Source of the DNA: CAMQRS01 sp964370065 | GTDB taxonomy: Bacteria > Bacillota_I > Bacilli_A > Erysipelotrichales > Erysipelotrichaceae | Assembly: GCA_964370065.1 (NCBI GenBank) | Contig: CAYJGK010000008.1 | Location: 1 to 56,601 of the forward strand | Length of the DNA stretch: 56,601 bases | Direction: 5' to 3' | Part shown: in pieces, positions 1 to 8,170 of the stretch | Layout: every line of letters begins with the position of its first letter | How positions within the stretch are numbered: the first letter of the stretch is position 1 | Program-made: the position numbers and the translations under genes | The notes under the pieces: model-generated | Seen by the model: the letters and a program-made list of their open reading frames with translations, nothing else | What the model was told of the DNA's origin: nothing | Databases searched by the model: none

Positions 1-32
1 AAAAAATAGAAAGCGAAAGCTTTCTATTTTTT
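1..32 (-). terminator. Rho-independent terminator of the reverse-strand dehydrogenase
   Basis: A perfect 14-bp stem (1-14 with 19-32) is closed by a GAAA loop. Read on the minus strand it ends in six T residues. The dehydrogenase stop codon (24-26) lies inside the stem, so the coding region runs into its own terminator. The symmetry means it could also stop forward transcription entering from the left edge. Confidence 0.85.
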
Positions 33-869
33 ATAGTACTGAATTAAAGCTTGCGTTCCTAGATGTTCATAGCCTTGTTCAGCAAGTTTTTTATACATTT
101 CTAGTACTGTGTTCAACATTTGTAAGGAAGTATTTTTATCCGTCATTTCCTGTTGGGCAATTTGCATGTCCTTGATGAAATGTTTGATGAAAAATCCAGG
201 ATCGAAATCACTTTGTAAAACGCGGGGAGCCATATTATTGATTTGCCAACTCCCTGCTGCACCACTTGCAATAGCTTGTAGCATGAGTTGTGGATCAAGG
301 TCATTAGCTTGCGCATATACTAAGGCCTCGCTATAAGCAGCGCTTGCGCCTGCAACTGCAATTTGATTACACATTTTACAATGTTGACCCATACCCGCTT
401 CTCCCATATAAGTGATGTTAGTGCCTAATAAAGAAAGTATGGGAAGCATGGCTTCATAGGACTTTTCTTCACCACCTACCATGATGGATAATGTCGCATT
501 TCTAGCGCCGCTATCTCCGCCCGAGACAGGGGCATCTAAGACATGAAATGAATGAGCATATGCTGCGATACGTTTTGCTAATTGTGGAGAAGAAGTTGTC
601 ATGTCAATTAAATAAGCACCTTTTTTAGCGTATTCCAATATGCCATGCTTAGAAAAATATACTTCTTCTACATCGTATGGAAAAGCAACCATAGTAAATA
701 TTACATCACAATCTTGTATACATGTTGCAATATCATTACAAACTTGTATTTGTTTTTTTTCTTTTATTTTTGATGGTGTTCTAGTATAAACACTTACTTT
801 ATGTTCTTTTGCTAAGTGGGCATACATAGATTGTCCCATCACACCTGCACCAATCCATCCTATTTTCAT
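24..869 (-). CDS. NAD(P)-dependent beta-hydroxyacid dehydrogenase (3-hydroxyisobutyrate dehydrogenase family)
   Basis: This 281-residue protein belongs to the family of 3-hydroxyisobutyrate, tartronate semialdehyde and 6-phosphogluconate-type dehydrogenases, which oxidise 3-hydroxy acids with NAD(P). The N-terminal Rossmann fold carries GAGVMG at residues 7-12. The substrate-binding signature DAPVSGGDSGA is near residue 112, and the helix GQHCKMCNQ with the expected catalytic lysine is near 165. The length is normal for the family. I chose the ATG at 869 because AGGTGA lies 5 nt upstream; a GTG further up falls inside that ribosome site. The gene stands alone, reading away from htrA. The exact substrate cannot be told from the sequence. 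Glyoxylate/succinic semialdehyde reductases share these motifs. Confidence 0.85.
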   Translation of the reverse strand: MKIGWIGAGVMGQSMYAHLAKEHKVSVYTRTPSKIKEKKQIQVCNDIATCIQDCDVIFTMVAFPYDVEEVYFSKHGILEYAKKGAYLIDMTTSSPQLAKRIAAYAHSFHVLDAPVSGGDSGARNATLSIMVGGEEKSYEAMLPILSLLGTNITYMGEAGMGQHCKMCNQIAVAGASAAYSEALVYAQANDLDPQLMLQAIASGAAGSWQINNMAPRVLQSDFDPGFFIKHFIKDMQIAQQEMTDKNTSLQMLNTVLEMYKKLAEQGYEHLGTQALIQYYKK

Positions 870-950
870 TTTTATCACCTCACATAATATTATAATTAAA
901 ATTTAAAGTAATTACCATGTTAAGTTCATATTGTATTCACAAAACAGAAT

Positions 951-976
951 TATAATTTCAACATAGAAAGAAGGTG
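951..976 (+). promoter_or_regulatory. Probable -10 element and ribosome site of htrA
   Basis: A consensus TATAAT is at 951-956 and AAGGTG at 971-976 precedes the ATG at 982. The -35 is poor: TTGTAT at 931-936 leaves only 14 nt, so the promoter call is tentative. If the -10 is right the 5' leader is about 20 nt. Confidence 0.45.
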
Positions 977-981
977 TACTT

Positions 982-2235
982 ATGAATGAAAACAAAGATA
1001 TAAATGAAAATGTAGTAAAGGAAGAAGAATATAACTGTATTTCAGATGATGAAAGCATGGAAATGACAGAAAATATTGAAGAAGAGGTTGTGGAAGTTGA
1101 ATTTATAGAAGAGGTTAAACATGGTCAGACAACTAAGAAAAGTAAAAATTCTATTCAAGTAAATCAGTTATGTAAAAAAGTAGGAATTTCAGCGATTTCT
1201 TTAGGATTAATATTTGGAGTAGCTTTTGGTGGTGGTTATTTAGGACAACAAACTGCGCAACAAAATACTAATATACCCGTCACGCAAACGAGTGCGATTA
1301 AAGTGGAAACAACAGATGTTTCTGTTGTTGCACAAACTGCTTCAAGCAGTGTTGTTGCCATCACAACAGAATCTGTATCAACAGGTTCATTTATGAATCA
1401 ATATGTGAGTGAAGGAGCAGGAAGCGGTGTTATCATTAGTGAAGATGGATACATTATTACAAATCACCATGTGATCAGTGATGCATCAAGCATTCAGGTT
1501 ACCTTAAGTGATGATAAAGTGTATGAAGCTCAATTAGTAGGGTATGATGAAAGTGTAGATATTGCTGTATTAAAAATAGAGGCTAATAATTTAACAGTCG
1601 CTGCAATAGGTGACTCGGATGATATACAAGTAGGAGAAAGTGTTGTTGCTATCGGAAACCCACTAGGAGAATTAGGTGGTACAGTGAGTGAAGGAATTAT
1701 TAGTGCTAGTAGCCGAACGTTAACGATTGAAAACCAAGAGATGACATTATTGCAAACCACTGCAGCAATTAATCCAGGGAATTCAGGAGGTGGTTTATTT
1801 AATTTGAGTGGTGAGTTAATTGGTGTTGTGAATGCAAAAAGTTCGGGTGAAGATATTGAAGGAATTGGGTTTGCTATTCCAAGTAATACGGCTATTGACG
1901 TAGCCAATCAAATTATTGAAAAACAAGGAAATGTGAGTACCAATACGAACTATACATTAGGTGTGCAACTATTAGAAATAATAGATGAAGAAGATTTAAA
2001 GAAATATAACGTTGAAAAACAAGGTGTTTATATTTATGATGTCATGGCACAAAGTGATGCACAACAACTTGGGTTACAAAGTGGAGATTTAATTAAAAAT
2101 ATTAATGGAGAAGATATTACAAGTGTAGAACAAATGCAAGAAATTATTAAAGACTTGGAAGAAGATGATAAATTAACAATTGTGATAGAAAGAAATGGTA
2201 GAGAGTATACGCTGTCAATGCGAATTACTTTATAA
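982..2235 (+). CDS. htrA: Membrane-anchored HtrA/DegP-like serine protease
   Basis: A 417-residue trypsin-like serine protease of the HtrA/DegP family, which degrades misfolded exported proteins at the outer face of the membrane. The first 65 residues are an acidic, low-complexity cytoplasmic tail. One membrane segment follows at about 68-86. The protease domain has His163 (TNHHV), Asp193 (SVDIAV) and Ser268 in GNSGG. A single PDZ domain fills about 325-415. This is the layout of Firmicutes HtrA/YkdA/YyxA proteins. The neighbours are an unrelated dehydrogenase and rpsO, so there is no operon clue to substrate. All three catalytic residues are present, so it should be active. Which HtrA paralogue it represents cannot be decided. 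Confidence 0.93.
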   Translation: MNENKDINENVVKEEEYNCISDDESMEMTENIEEEVVEVEFIEEVKHGQTTKKSKNSIQVNQLCKKVGISAISLGLIFGVAFGGGYLGQQTAQQNTNIPVTQTSAIKVETTDVSVVAQTASSSVVAITTESVSTGSFMNQYVSEGAGSGVIISEDGYIITNHHVISDASSIQVTLSDDKVYEAQLVGYDESVDIAVLKIEANNLTVAAIGDSDDIQVGESVVAIGNPLGELGGTVSEGIISASSRTLTIENQEMTLLQTTAAINPGNSGGGLFNLSGELIGVVNAKSSGEDIEGIGFAIPSNTAIDVANQIIEKQGNVSTNTNYTLGVQLLEIIDEEDLKKYNVEKQGVYIYDVMAQSDAQQLGLQSGDLIKNINGEDITSVEQMQEIIKDLEEDDKLTIVIERNGREYTLSMRITL

Positions 2236-2240
2236 AAACG

Positions 2241-2269
2241 TTGTGTATAATAGTAAAGTATGATATTAT
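2241..2269 (+). promoter_or_regulatory. Promoter of rpsO
   Basis: TTGTGT (2241-2246) and TATTAT (2264-2269) are separated by 17 nt, giving a start near 2276, just at the beginning of the structured rpsO leader. A second TATAAT at 2246-2251 lacks a good -35. Confidence 0.55.
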
Positions 2270-2274
2270 ATTAA

Positions 2275-2349
2275 CGGTTTTAATCTAGGTTTGTGGAAAC
2301 CTCAACCGATTACTTGGATTAAAATGTCAATAAATAGGAGGAAATTAAA
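2275..2349 (+). promoter_or_regulatory. Structured rpsO leader, probable ribosomal protein S15 autoregulatory element
   Basis: The leader has an inner hairpin AGGTTT-GTGG-AAACCT (2287-2302). It is enclosed by an outer stem TTTTAATC (2278-2285) with GATTAAAA (2317-2324). A second enclosing helix, CGGTT (2275-2279) with AACCG (2304-2308), overlaps the outer stem and would compete with it. Firmicutes S15 is known to bind its own leader to repress translation. The position directly before the ribosome site (AGGAGG, 2336-2341) fits that role. Assignment rests on position and folding by eye. Confidence 0.55.
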
Positions 2350-2616
2350 ATGATTTCAAAAGCAAAAAAACAAGCGATTATGGCTGAATACGCAGTACAC
2401 GAAGGAGATACAGGATCTCCAGAAGTACAAGTTGCTGTATTAACAGAACAAATTAATGTATTAACAGTACACATGAAAGAACACAAACATGACTTTCACT
2501 CTCAACGTGGATTAATGAAAATGGTAGGAACTCGTCGTAACTTATTAAAATACTTAAAAGGAAAAGACTTAAACCGTTACCAAAGTTTAATTAAACGTTT
2601 AGGATTAAGAAAATAA
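2350..2616 (+). CDS. rpsO: 30S ribosomal protein S15
   Basis: An 88-residue protein of the normal S15 length. It binds the central domain of 16S rRNA early in 30S assembly and contributes to an intersubunit bridge. Recognisable segments include HKHDFHSQRGLMKMVGTRRNLLKYL and the C-terminal Y-SLIKRLGLRK. A strong AGGAGG lies 8 nt before the ATG. The gene is followed by its own terminator and then pnp, the widespread rpsO-pnp pairing. Regulation by S15 binding to the folded leader is likely. Confidence 0.97.
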   Translation: MISKAKKQAIMAEYAVHEGDTGSPEVQVAVLTEQINVLTVHMKEHKHDFHSQRGLMKMVGTRRNLLKYLKGKDLNRYQSLIKRLGLRK

Positions 2617-2622
2617 TCGGAC

Positions 2623-2648
2623 AAAAGCGAAGCAATTCGCTTTTTTTT
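2623..2648 (+). terminator. Terminator between rpsO and pnp
   Basis: A 9-bp stem AAAAGCGAA (2623-2631) with TTCGCTTTT (2636-2644) and loop GCAA is followed by T residues to 2648. Confidence 0.9.
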
Positions 2649-2651
2649 ATG

Positions 2652-2680
2652 TTTCTTAATATGTGGATGTATGATATGAT
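2652..2680 (+). promoter_or_regulatory. Possible promoter of pnp
   Basis: TTTCTT (2652-2657) and TATGAT (2675-2680) are 17 nt apart. The -35 is weak. The position between the rpsO terminator and the pnp ribosome site AGAGGTGAT supports an independent start. Confidence 0.4.
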
Positions 2681-2710
2681 TGATTGTGAAATGTAAAGAG
2701 GTGATATAAT

Positions 2711-4843
2711 ATGGCGAAAGAGGTATTTCGTTTAGATTTTCACGGTCGTGGGATCGTAGTAGAAACAGGAGAAATCGCAAAACAAGCAGGTGGTTCAGTT
2801 TTAGTAAGATATGAAGATACAGCAGTTTTAAGTGCAGCAACATCAAGTTCACAAGCTAAAATGGACATCGATTTTTTTCCGTTAACAGTAACGTACGAAG
2901 AAAAATTATATTCAGTAGGGAAAATTCCTGGAGGATTTTTAAGAAGAGAAGGTAGACCTGGAGAAAATGCGACATTAACAGCTCGTATGATTGACAGACC
3001 AATCCGTCCTTTGTTTGCTGAAGGATTTAGAAATGAAGTGCAGATTGTGAATACTGTTTTATCAGTTGATCAAGATTGTACGCCGACTATGACAGCAATG
3101 TTTGGAGCATCATTAGCGTTATGTGTTTCAGATATTCCATTTAACGGACCAATTGCTGGGGTAAATGTAGGGTATATTGATGGACAATACATCATTAATC
3201 CAACACCTGCACAATGTGAGGTAAGTGAAATTAACTTAGCAGTAGCAGGAACAAAATACGCTGTAAACATGGTTGAATCAAGTGCTAGTGAAGTAAGTGA
3301 AGAAGCAATGTTGGAAGCTATTTTATTTGGTCATGAAGCAATTAAGCAATTAGTTGCCTTCCAAGAAGAGATTATGGCTAAAGTAGGAAAAAGTAAAAAA
3401 GAAATTCAATTATATGAAATCAATGCTGAAGTAGATGTAGAAGTAAGAAGTAATTTTGAAACAGCAATGCGTGCAGCGGTCTCTATTGAGAAAAAATTAG
3501 AACGGTATGGAAAAATTGATGAAATTACAGAGGAAGCAGTAGCATTCTTTGAAGTGAAACAATTTGAAAATGAAAAAGAAAAAGAACGTACCTTGAAACA
3601 AGTAAAACAAATTTGTCACAGTATTGAGGCTGATGAAGTGCGTCGTTTAATTATTGAAGATAAAGTACGCCCAGATGGACGTAAAATTGATGAATTAAGA
3701 GCCTTGAATTCTCAAGTTGATTTATTACCAAGAGTACATGGTAGTGCTTTATTTACTCGTGGAGAAACACAAGTATTAAGTGTCACTACATTAGGTACAT
3801 TAAATGATAATCAAATCATTGATGACTTAAGTGAAGTGGATACAAAGCGCTTCATGCATCACTATAACTTCCCACCTTATTCAGTAGGGGAGTGTGGAAG
3901 AATGGGTACACCAGGGCGTAGAGAAATCGGTCATGGAGCGTTAGGTGAAAAAGCATTAAGTCAAGTATTGCCTACTATTGAAGAGTTTCCATATACAATC
4001 CGTACAGTTGCAGAAGTGTTAGAATCAAATGGTTCTAGTTCACAAGCATCAATTTGTGCAGGATCAATGTCATTAATGGCAGCAGGAGTTCCCATTAAAG
4101 CGCCTGTAGCAGGTATTGCTATGGGATTAATTATGGATGAAGCAAACAATAAATACACAGTGTTAACTGATATCCAAGGTATGGAAGATCATTTTGGAGA
4201 TATGGACTTTAAAGTAGCTGGGACAGCTGCTGGGATTACTGCTCTTCAAATGGATATTAAAGTAAATGGAATTACACGTGAAATTTTTGAAGAAGCATTA
4301 GCACAAGCTAAAGTAGCACGCCAAGATATTTTAGAAAACATGAATAACACGATTGCGATGGTTCGTGATGATGTGTCTAAATATGCACCAAAAACAGACA
4401 CAATGAAAATTAGTGTAGATAAAATTAAAGATGTTATTGGGCCTGGTGGTAAAAAAATTAATCAAATTATCGAAGAGTGCGATCAAGTAAAAATTGATAT
4501 TGACGAAGATGGGACAGTTATTGTTTACCATATGAACCGCGAATCGATTAATAAAGCATTAGCTATGATTAACGATATTTGTAGAGTTGCAAAAGTTGAT
4601 GATATTTACGAAGCTAAAGTTGTTCGTATTGAAAAATTTGGAGCGTTTGTTAATTTATTTGGGCAATGTGATGGATTGTTACATATTTCTAAAATCAAAC
4701 ATGAAAGACTTGAAAAAGTTGAAGATGTATTAAAAATTGGAGATGTAGTGAAAGTTAAAGTTATGGAAGTTGATGAAAAAGGACGTGTAAACGTTTCTGC
4801 TAAAGCATTGATTGAAAAACCGGCGAAAGAAGAAGTTAAATAG
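2711..4843 (+). CDS. pnp: Polyribonucleotide nucleotidyltransferase (PNPase)
   Basis: A 710-residue PNPase, which degrades RNA 3' to 5' phosphorolytically and can add tails; it forms a trimer in the cytoplasm. The protein shows the two RNase PH-like domains separated by an all-helical linker (about 1-230 and 310-550), then a KH domain with VIGPGGKKINQI and an S1 domain starting near EAKVVRIEKFGAFVNLF. Segments RREGRPGENATLTARMIDRP and GECGRMGTPGRREIGHGAL are typical active-site surroundings. Length is normal. AGAGGTGAT sets the ATG at 2711. It lies directly after rpsO but behind a terminator. The C-terminal tail after S1 is short. Confidence 0.97.
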   Translation: MAKEVFRLDFHGRGIVVETGEIAKQAGGSVLVRYEDTAVLSAATSSSQAKMDIDFFPLTVTYEEKLYSVGKIPGGFLRREGRPGENATLTARMIDRPIRPLFAEGFRNEVQIVNTVLSVDQDCTPTMTAMFGASLALCVSDIPFNGPIAGVNVGYIDGQYIINPTPAQCEVSEINLAVAGTKYAVNMVESSASEVSEEAMLEAILFGHEAIKQLVAFQEEIMAKVGKSKKEIQLYEINAEVDVEVRSNFETAMRAAVSIEKKLERYGKIDEITEEAVAFFEVKQFENEKEKERTLKQVKQICHSIEADEVRRLIIEDKVRPDGRKIDELRALNSQVDLLPRVHGSALFTRGETQVLSVTTLGTLNDNQIIDDLSEVDTKRFMHHYNFPPYSVGECGRMGTPGRREIGHGALGEKALSQVLPTIEEFPYTIRTVAEVLESNGSSSQASICAGSMSLMAAGVPIKAPVAGIAMGLIMDEANNKYTVLTDIQGMEDHFGDMDFKVAGTAAGITALQMDIKVNGITREIFEEALAQAKVARQDILENMNNTIAMVRDDVSKYAPKTDTMKISVDKIKDVIGPGGKKINQIIEECDQVKIDIDEDGTVIVYHMNRESINKALAMINDICRVAKVDDIYEAKVVRIEKFGAFVNLFGQCDGLLHISKIKHERLEKVEDVLKIGDVVKVKVMEVDEKGRVNVSAKALIEKPAKEEVK

Positions 4844-4850
4844 TGCAGTG

Positions 4851-4876
4851 AGAACCACAATAAGTGGTTCTTTTTT
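4851..4876 (+). terminator. Terminator of pnp
   Basis: An 8-bp stem AGAACCAC (4851-4858) with GTGGTTCT (4864-4871), loop AATAA, is followed by six T residues. Confidence 0.9.
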
Positions 4877-5143
4877 CTATGTGATTTTGCAATAAACTGG
4901 TAACATTAATGATCCACTTAATTTTAAATTATCATCATTCTATTTTATGCAGTAATGTATTTGTATCATGTATATTTGAATAAATGACCCGATACAATTG
5001 CATGAAGTTATTTAGACATCTTTTTATTTTGCGAAGTGAAATAAAAGACAATTACATAAAAAAATGCATTCTGTTAGAACCATAGTAGCTTAGTCTATGA
5101 ATATATATTACATTTCTCACTTATTGCATATATTTCTTTCATT
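4877..5143. other. Gene-free AT-rich gap between pnp and pepV
   Basis: About 270 nt with no convincing reading frame on either strand. A weak 5-bp inverted repeat CATAG/CTATG lies near 5083-5100. I see no tRNA, riboswitch signature or insertion sequence end. The gap is notable only because the rest of the window is packed tightly. Confidence 0.5.
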
Positions 5144-5147
5144 TTGT

Positions 5148-5176
5148 TTCATAAACGTTGGAAAATATGTTACAAT
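5148..5176 (+). promoter_or_regulatory. Promoter of pepV-trmB-ytpP operon
   Basis: TTCATA (5148-5153), a 17-nt spacer and TACAAT (5171-5176) precede the ribosome site GTGAGGT (5199-5205) and the ATG at 5210. Confidence 0.5.
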
Positions 5177-5209
5177 ATAAGTGAGAAAATTTATATAAGT
5201 GAGGTTATT

Positions 5210-6595
5210 ATGAAATATTTAGATATAGTTAAAAAATATGAAAAATCATTTATAAATGATTTAAAAGATATGATTGCCATTCCATCATTAAGAAATGATG
5301 CTGAGGCAAAACCATTAGCACCTTTTGGAGATGGATGTAGAAAAGCATTGGATTATATGCTAGCTTTAGGTGAAAAAGAAGGCTTTACTGTGCGTGATTA
5401 CAACGGTTATGCTGGAGTGATTGAATATGGCGAAGGGGAAGAAAGTGTCGGTATTTTAGGACATTTGGACATCGTACCATTAGGAGTAGGTTGGACAAAA
5501 GACCCATTTGCTGGAGAAATTCAAGATGGTTATATTTTTGGACGTGGAGTATTAGATGATAAAGGTCCTACACTATGTGGTTTTTATGCCATGAAAATGT
5601 TGAAAGATTTAAATATAAAATTAAATAAAAAAATTATGCTGATCATGGGATGTGATGAGGAAAGTGGTATGGAGTGCATGAACTACTACAAAAAACATGG
5701 AGAAATTCCTACTTTAGGATTCACGCCAGATGCTGATTTCCCATTAATCTATGGTGAAAAGGGTATCTTAAACTATCGTATTCAAGGTACATATGAAGGT
5801 GTAATTAAAAGTATGAACGCTGGAGAAAGAGCAAATATCGTAATTGGGGAGGCGAGTGTTACATTACATACATTGAGTAAAGAAGAAGAAATGTTATTTC
5901 ACTATTATTTAACGACTCATCAATTAACAGGTCGTGTCGTTCGTCAAGAAAATGATGTAGTTTTAGAAATGGACGGGGTGTATGCCCATTCAGCATATAG
6001 TGCAAACGGTGTAAATGCAGCGTTACATTTATTGAATTTTGTTGGTTCCACATTTAGTGATGATGCAGCGAATCACTTATATAGTTTATTACATGATTGG
6101 AAAGGAAGCGGGTCAAATGTATTTATGGAGGGTGCCTACATGGGTTACTTAACAATGAATGCAGGTATCGTAAACATTCAAGATGGCCAAATAGATGTAT
6201 TAGTTGATGTACGATACCCAAATGATACGCATGCTCAGCAAATTATTGAAACAGTTAAAGAAGTGATTCAAGAAAAGGGAATGGCATTTGAAATCGTAGA
6301 GATTCGTGATTCTAAACCATTATTCGTTGACCCAAAATCACAATTAATTCAAACGTTAGAAGCGAGCTACCGCGCTTATACAAAGGATACCTTTACACCA
6401 ATTAAAACAGTAGGTGGAGGGACATATGCTCGTAAATTTGATAATTTTGTTGCGTTTGGACCTGAATTTCCAACACAAGAAAAAACACCTTTCTTTGTAG
6501 GGGGTCCACACGAAAAAGATGAAGGTATGAAAATCGAATCATTATTAGTTGCAACAGCTATTTATGCAGATGCAATTGAAAAATTAGGAGAATAG
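5210..6595 (+). CDS. pepV: Dipeptidase PepV, M20 metallopeptidase family
   Basis: A 461-residue zinc aminopeptidase of the M20 family that cleaves dipeptides released during peptide use. Metal ligands and catalytic residues are visible: GHLDIVPLG with His85 and Asp87, GRGVLDDKGPT near Asp116/117, CDEESGM with Glu150/151, DADFP near 174, and the C-terminal GGPHEKDEG with the last His ligand. Length matches PepV of lactobacilli. I use the ATG at 5210, preceded by GTGAGGT, rather than an upstream TTG. The TAG stop is directly followed by the trmB ATG, so the two are co-transcribed. Confidence 0.93.
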   Translation: MKYLDIVKKYEKSFINDLKDMIAIPSLRNDAEAKPLAPFGDGCRKALDYMLALGEKEGFTVRDYNGYAGVIEYGEGEESVGILGHLDIVPLGVGWTKDPFAGEIQDGYIFGRGVLDDKGPTLCGFYAMKMLKDLNIKLNKKIMLIMGCDEESGMECMNYYKKHGEIPTLGFTPDADFPLIYGEKGILNYRIQGTYEGVIKSMNAGERANIVIGEASVTLHTLSKEEEMLFHYYLTTHQLTGRVVRQENDVVLEMDGVYAHSAYSANGVNAALHLLNFVGSTFSDDAANHLYSLLHDWKGSGSNVFMEGAYMGYLTMNAGIVNIQDGQIDVLVDVRYPNDTHAQQIIETVKEVIQEKGMAFEIVEIRDSKPLFVDPKSQLIQTLEASYRAYTKDTFTPIKTVGGGTYARKFDNFVAFGPEFPTQEKTPFFVGGPHEKDEGMKIESLLVATAIYADAIEKLGE

Positions 6596-7231
6596 ATGAG
6601 AGTTAGAAAGTTAAAATGGGCTGAAGAATTTTTAGAATCAGCAAACTGTGTTGTACAACAACCAGAATTATTTAAAAATAAATGGAATGCACATACAAAG
6701 CAAGAATGCATTCATTTAGAAATTGGAAGTGGGAAAGGAGATTATTGGATTAAAATGTCTGCTCTTTACCCTAATATTGCATGGATTGGAATGGAAAAGA
6801 ATGAAAGTGTGGCAGCCTATGCAGTAAAGAAGAATGAAAAAGAATTGGAGAATAGGTTTTTTATTCAAAATGATGCAAAGCATTTATTAGAATATTTTGG
6901 GAAAGAAATTGATGTTATTCATTTAAATTTTTCTGATCCATGGCCTAAAAAAAGAACCACAAAGAGAAGATTATCACATGAGAATTTTACAAGTATTTAT
7001 AAACAAATCTTAAAAGCAGATGGAGAAATTCAAATGAAAACAGATAATGCGTCTTTATTTGAATATTCATTAGTTAATTTTCTAAAAGAAGGGTTTTATC
7101 TAGAAGATGTAAGCGTAGATTTTAGAAGAGATATTCATGATGAGGATGCAATAAGTGAGTATGAGCAAAAGTTCATGAATAAAGGAAATCCAATTTATCG
7201 TGGTGTATTTAAAATGAAAGAGGAGGAATAA
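6596..7231 (+). CDS. trmB: tRNA (guanine-N7-)-methyltransferase
   Basis: A 211-residue SAM-dependent enzyme that makes m7G46 in the variable loop of tRNAs. The SAM-binding loop LEIGSGKGDYWIK (about 42-54) and the family signature NFSDPWPKKRTTKRRL (about 116-131) are both present. It starts at the base after the pepV stop and ends 4 nt before the thioredoxin-like gene. In B. subtilis trmB also lies near ytpP-ytpR, which supports the operon reading. Confidence 0.95.
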   Translation: MRVRKLKWAEEFLESANCVVQQPELFKNKWNAHTKQECIHLEIGSGKGDYWIKMSALYPNIAWIGMEKNESVAAYAVKKNEKELENRFFIQNDAKHLLEYFGKEIDVIHLNFSDPWPKKRTTKRRLSHENFTSIYKQILKADGEIQMKTDNASLFEYSLVNFLKEGFYLEDVSVDFRRDIHDEDAISEYEQKFMNKGNPIYRGVFKMKEEE

Positions 7232-7235
7232 TAAA

Positions 7236-7565
7236 GTGAAAACAATGATGAACGTATTAGAAAAAGTAGAAGATTTAGAAGTAGTCTTTAATGAAAATGA
7301 AGTTACTGTATTGGTGTTTAGTGCTGACTGGTGCCCTGATTGTTTATTTATTAAACCGTTCTTACCAAAATTAATAGATAAATACAAACACTATAAATTC
7401 TTATACATTGACACAGGAGTCTTTCCACGATTAGTAAAAGAATACGATGTAATGGGAATACCATCATTTGTAATTGTGAAAGAGGGAAAAGAAGTAAGTC
7501 GATTTGTATCAAAATTAAGAAAAACAGAAAAAGAAATTGATGCTTTCTTAGGAGATGTTGCATGA
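7236..7565 (+). CDS. ytpP: Thioredoxin-like protein, YtpP type
   Basis: A 109-residue single thioredoxin fold. The redox motif is WCPDC with Cys33 and Cys36 in place of the usual CGPC; cis-proline is in GIPSFVIV. This CPDC variant and its place before ytpR match B. subtilis YtpP. It probably reduces disulfides in the cytoplasm; the partner is unknown. The start is GTG at 7236, 9 nt after AGGAGG; the ATG at 7245 would sit too far from that site. The stop overlaps the next start (ATGA). Confidence 0.85.
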   Translation: MKTMMNVLEKVEDLEVVFNENEVTVLVFSADWCPDCLFIKPFLPKLIDKYKHYKFLYIDTGVFPRLVKEYDVMGIPSFVIVKEGKEVSRFVSKLRKTEKEIDAFLGDVA

Positions 7566-8170
7566 TTTTAAGAGTATATTATAATGCCTTGGCTTTTGAT
7601 GAAACGGTAATGATTAAAATTAATGGATCAAATAAAGATGTACATAGAGTAGAAACAAAAAATCGTGTCACTTGTATGTATGATGCACAAGAAGAAATAG
7701 TCGCATATAATATTCACATGAGAATTGAAACGGATCATAATGGATACCAGGAAATGACACCAACATTATTAGAAGCAATTAATGCTATCTTACAAGAAGA
7801 TGTACAACGCAGTGTGACCCATGACTTTACTAATTACTTTGTCATCGGGCAAGTTAAAACATGTGTATCGCATCCAGATAGCGATCATTTACATGTTTGC
7901 GAAGTCGATGTACAAGATGAATTACTACAAATTGTATGTGGAGCTTCCAATGTGAAAGAAGGAATAAAAGTAGTCGTTGCGAAAATCAATGCGGTCATGC
8001 CAAATGGGTTATTGATTCAACCCAATAAACTAAGAGGAGTAGCATCAAGTGGCATGTTATGTAGTGCTTATGAATTAGGATTAATTACAGACAAGAAAAA
8101 AGGAATCTTAATTGTGGAAGAATGCATACCAGTTGGGAAACCTTTTGAAAAAGGAGAGTTTCAATGTTAG
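7562..8170 (+). CDS. ytpR: YtpR-like tRNA-binding domain protein
   Basis: A 202-residue stand-alone tRNA-binding OB-fold protein related to the N-terminal part of the PheRS beta chain. The N-terminal half (about 1-90) corresponds to the DUF4479 region of YtpR. The OB fold follows, with FVIGQVKTCVSHPDSDHLHVCEVDV, QIVCGASNVKEGIKVVVA and the PNKLRGVASSGMLCSAYELG segment. The role is thought to be tRNA or RNA binding, but its target is not established. It overlaps ytpP by 4 nt and the next gene by 7 nt, so all three are translationally coupled. Confidence 0.9.
   Translation: MILRVYYNALAFDETVMIKINGSNKDVHRVETKNRVTCMYDAQEEIVAYNIHMRIETDHNGYQEMTPTLLEAINAILQEDVQRSVTHDFTNYFVIGQVKTCVSHPDSDHLHVCEVDVQDELLQIVCGASNVKEGIKVVVAKINAVMPNGLLIQPNKLRGVASSGMLCSAYELGLITDKKKGILIVEECIPVGKPFEKGEFQC

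Noticed and set aside
4786..4799. cre-like string TGTAAACGTTTCTG at the end of pnp
   Set aside because: Only the first half fits the CcpA operator consensus, and it lies inside coding sequence far from a promoter.
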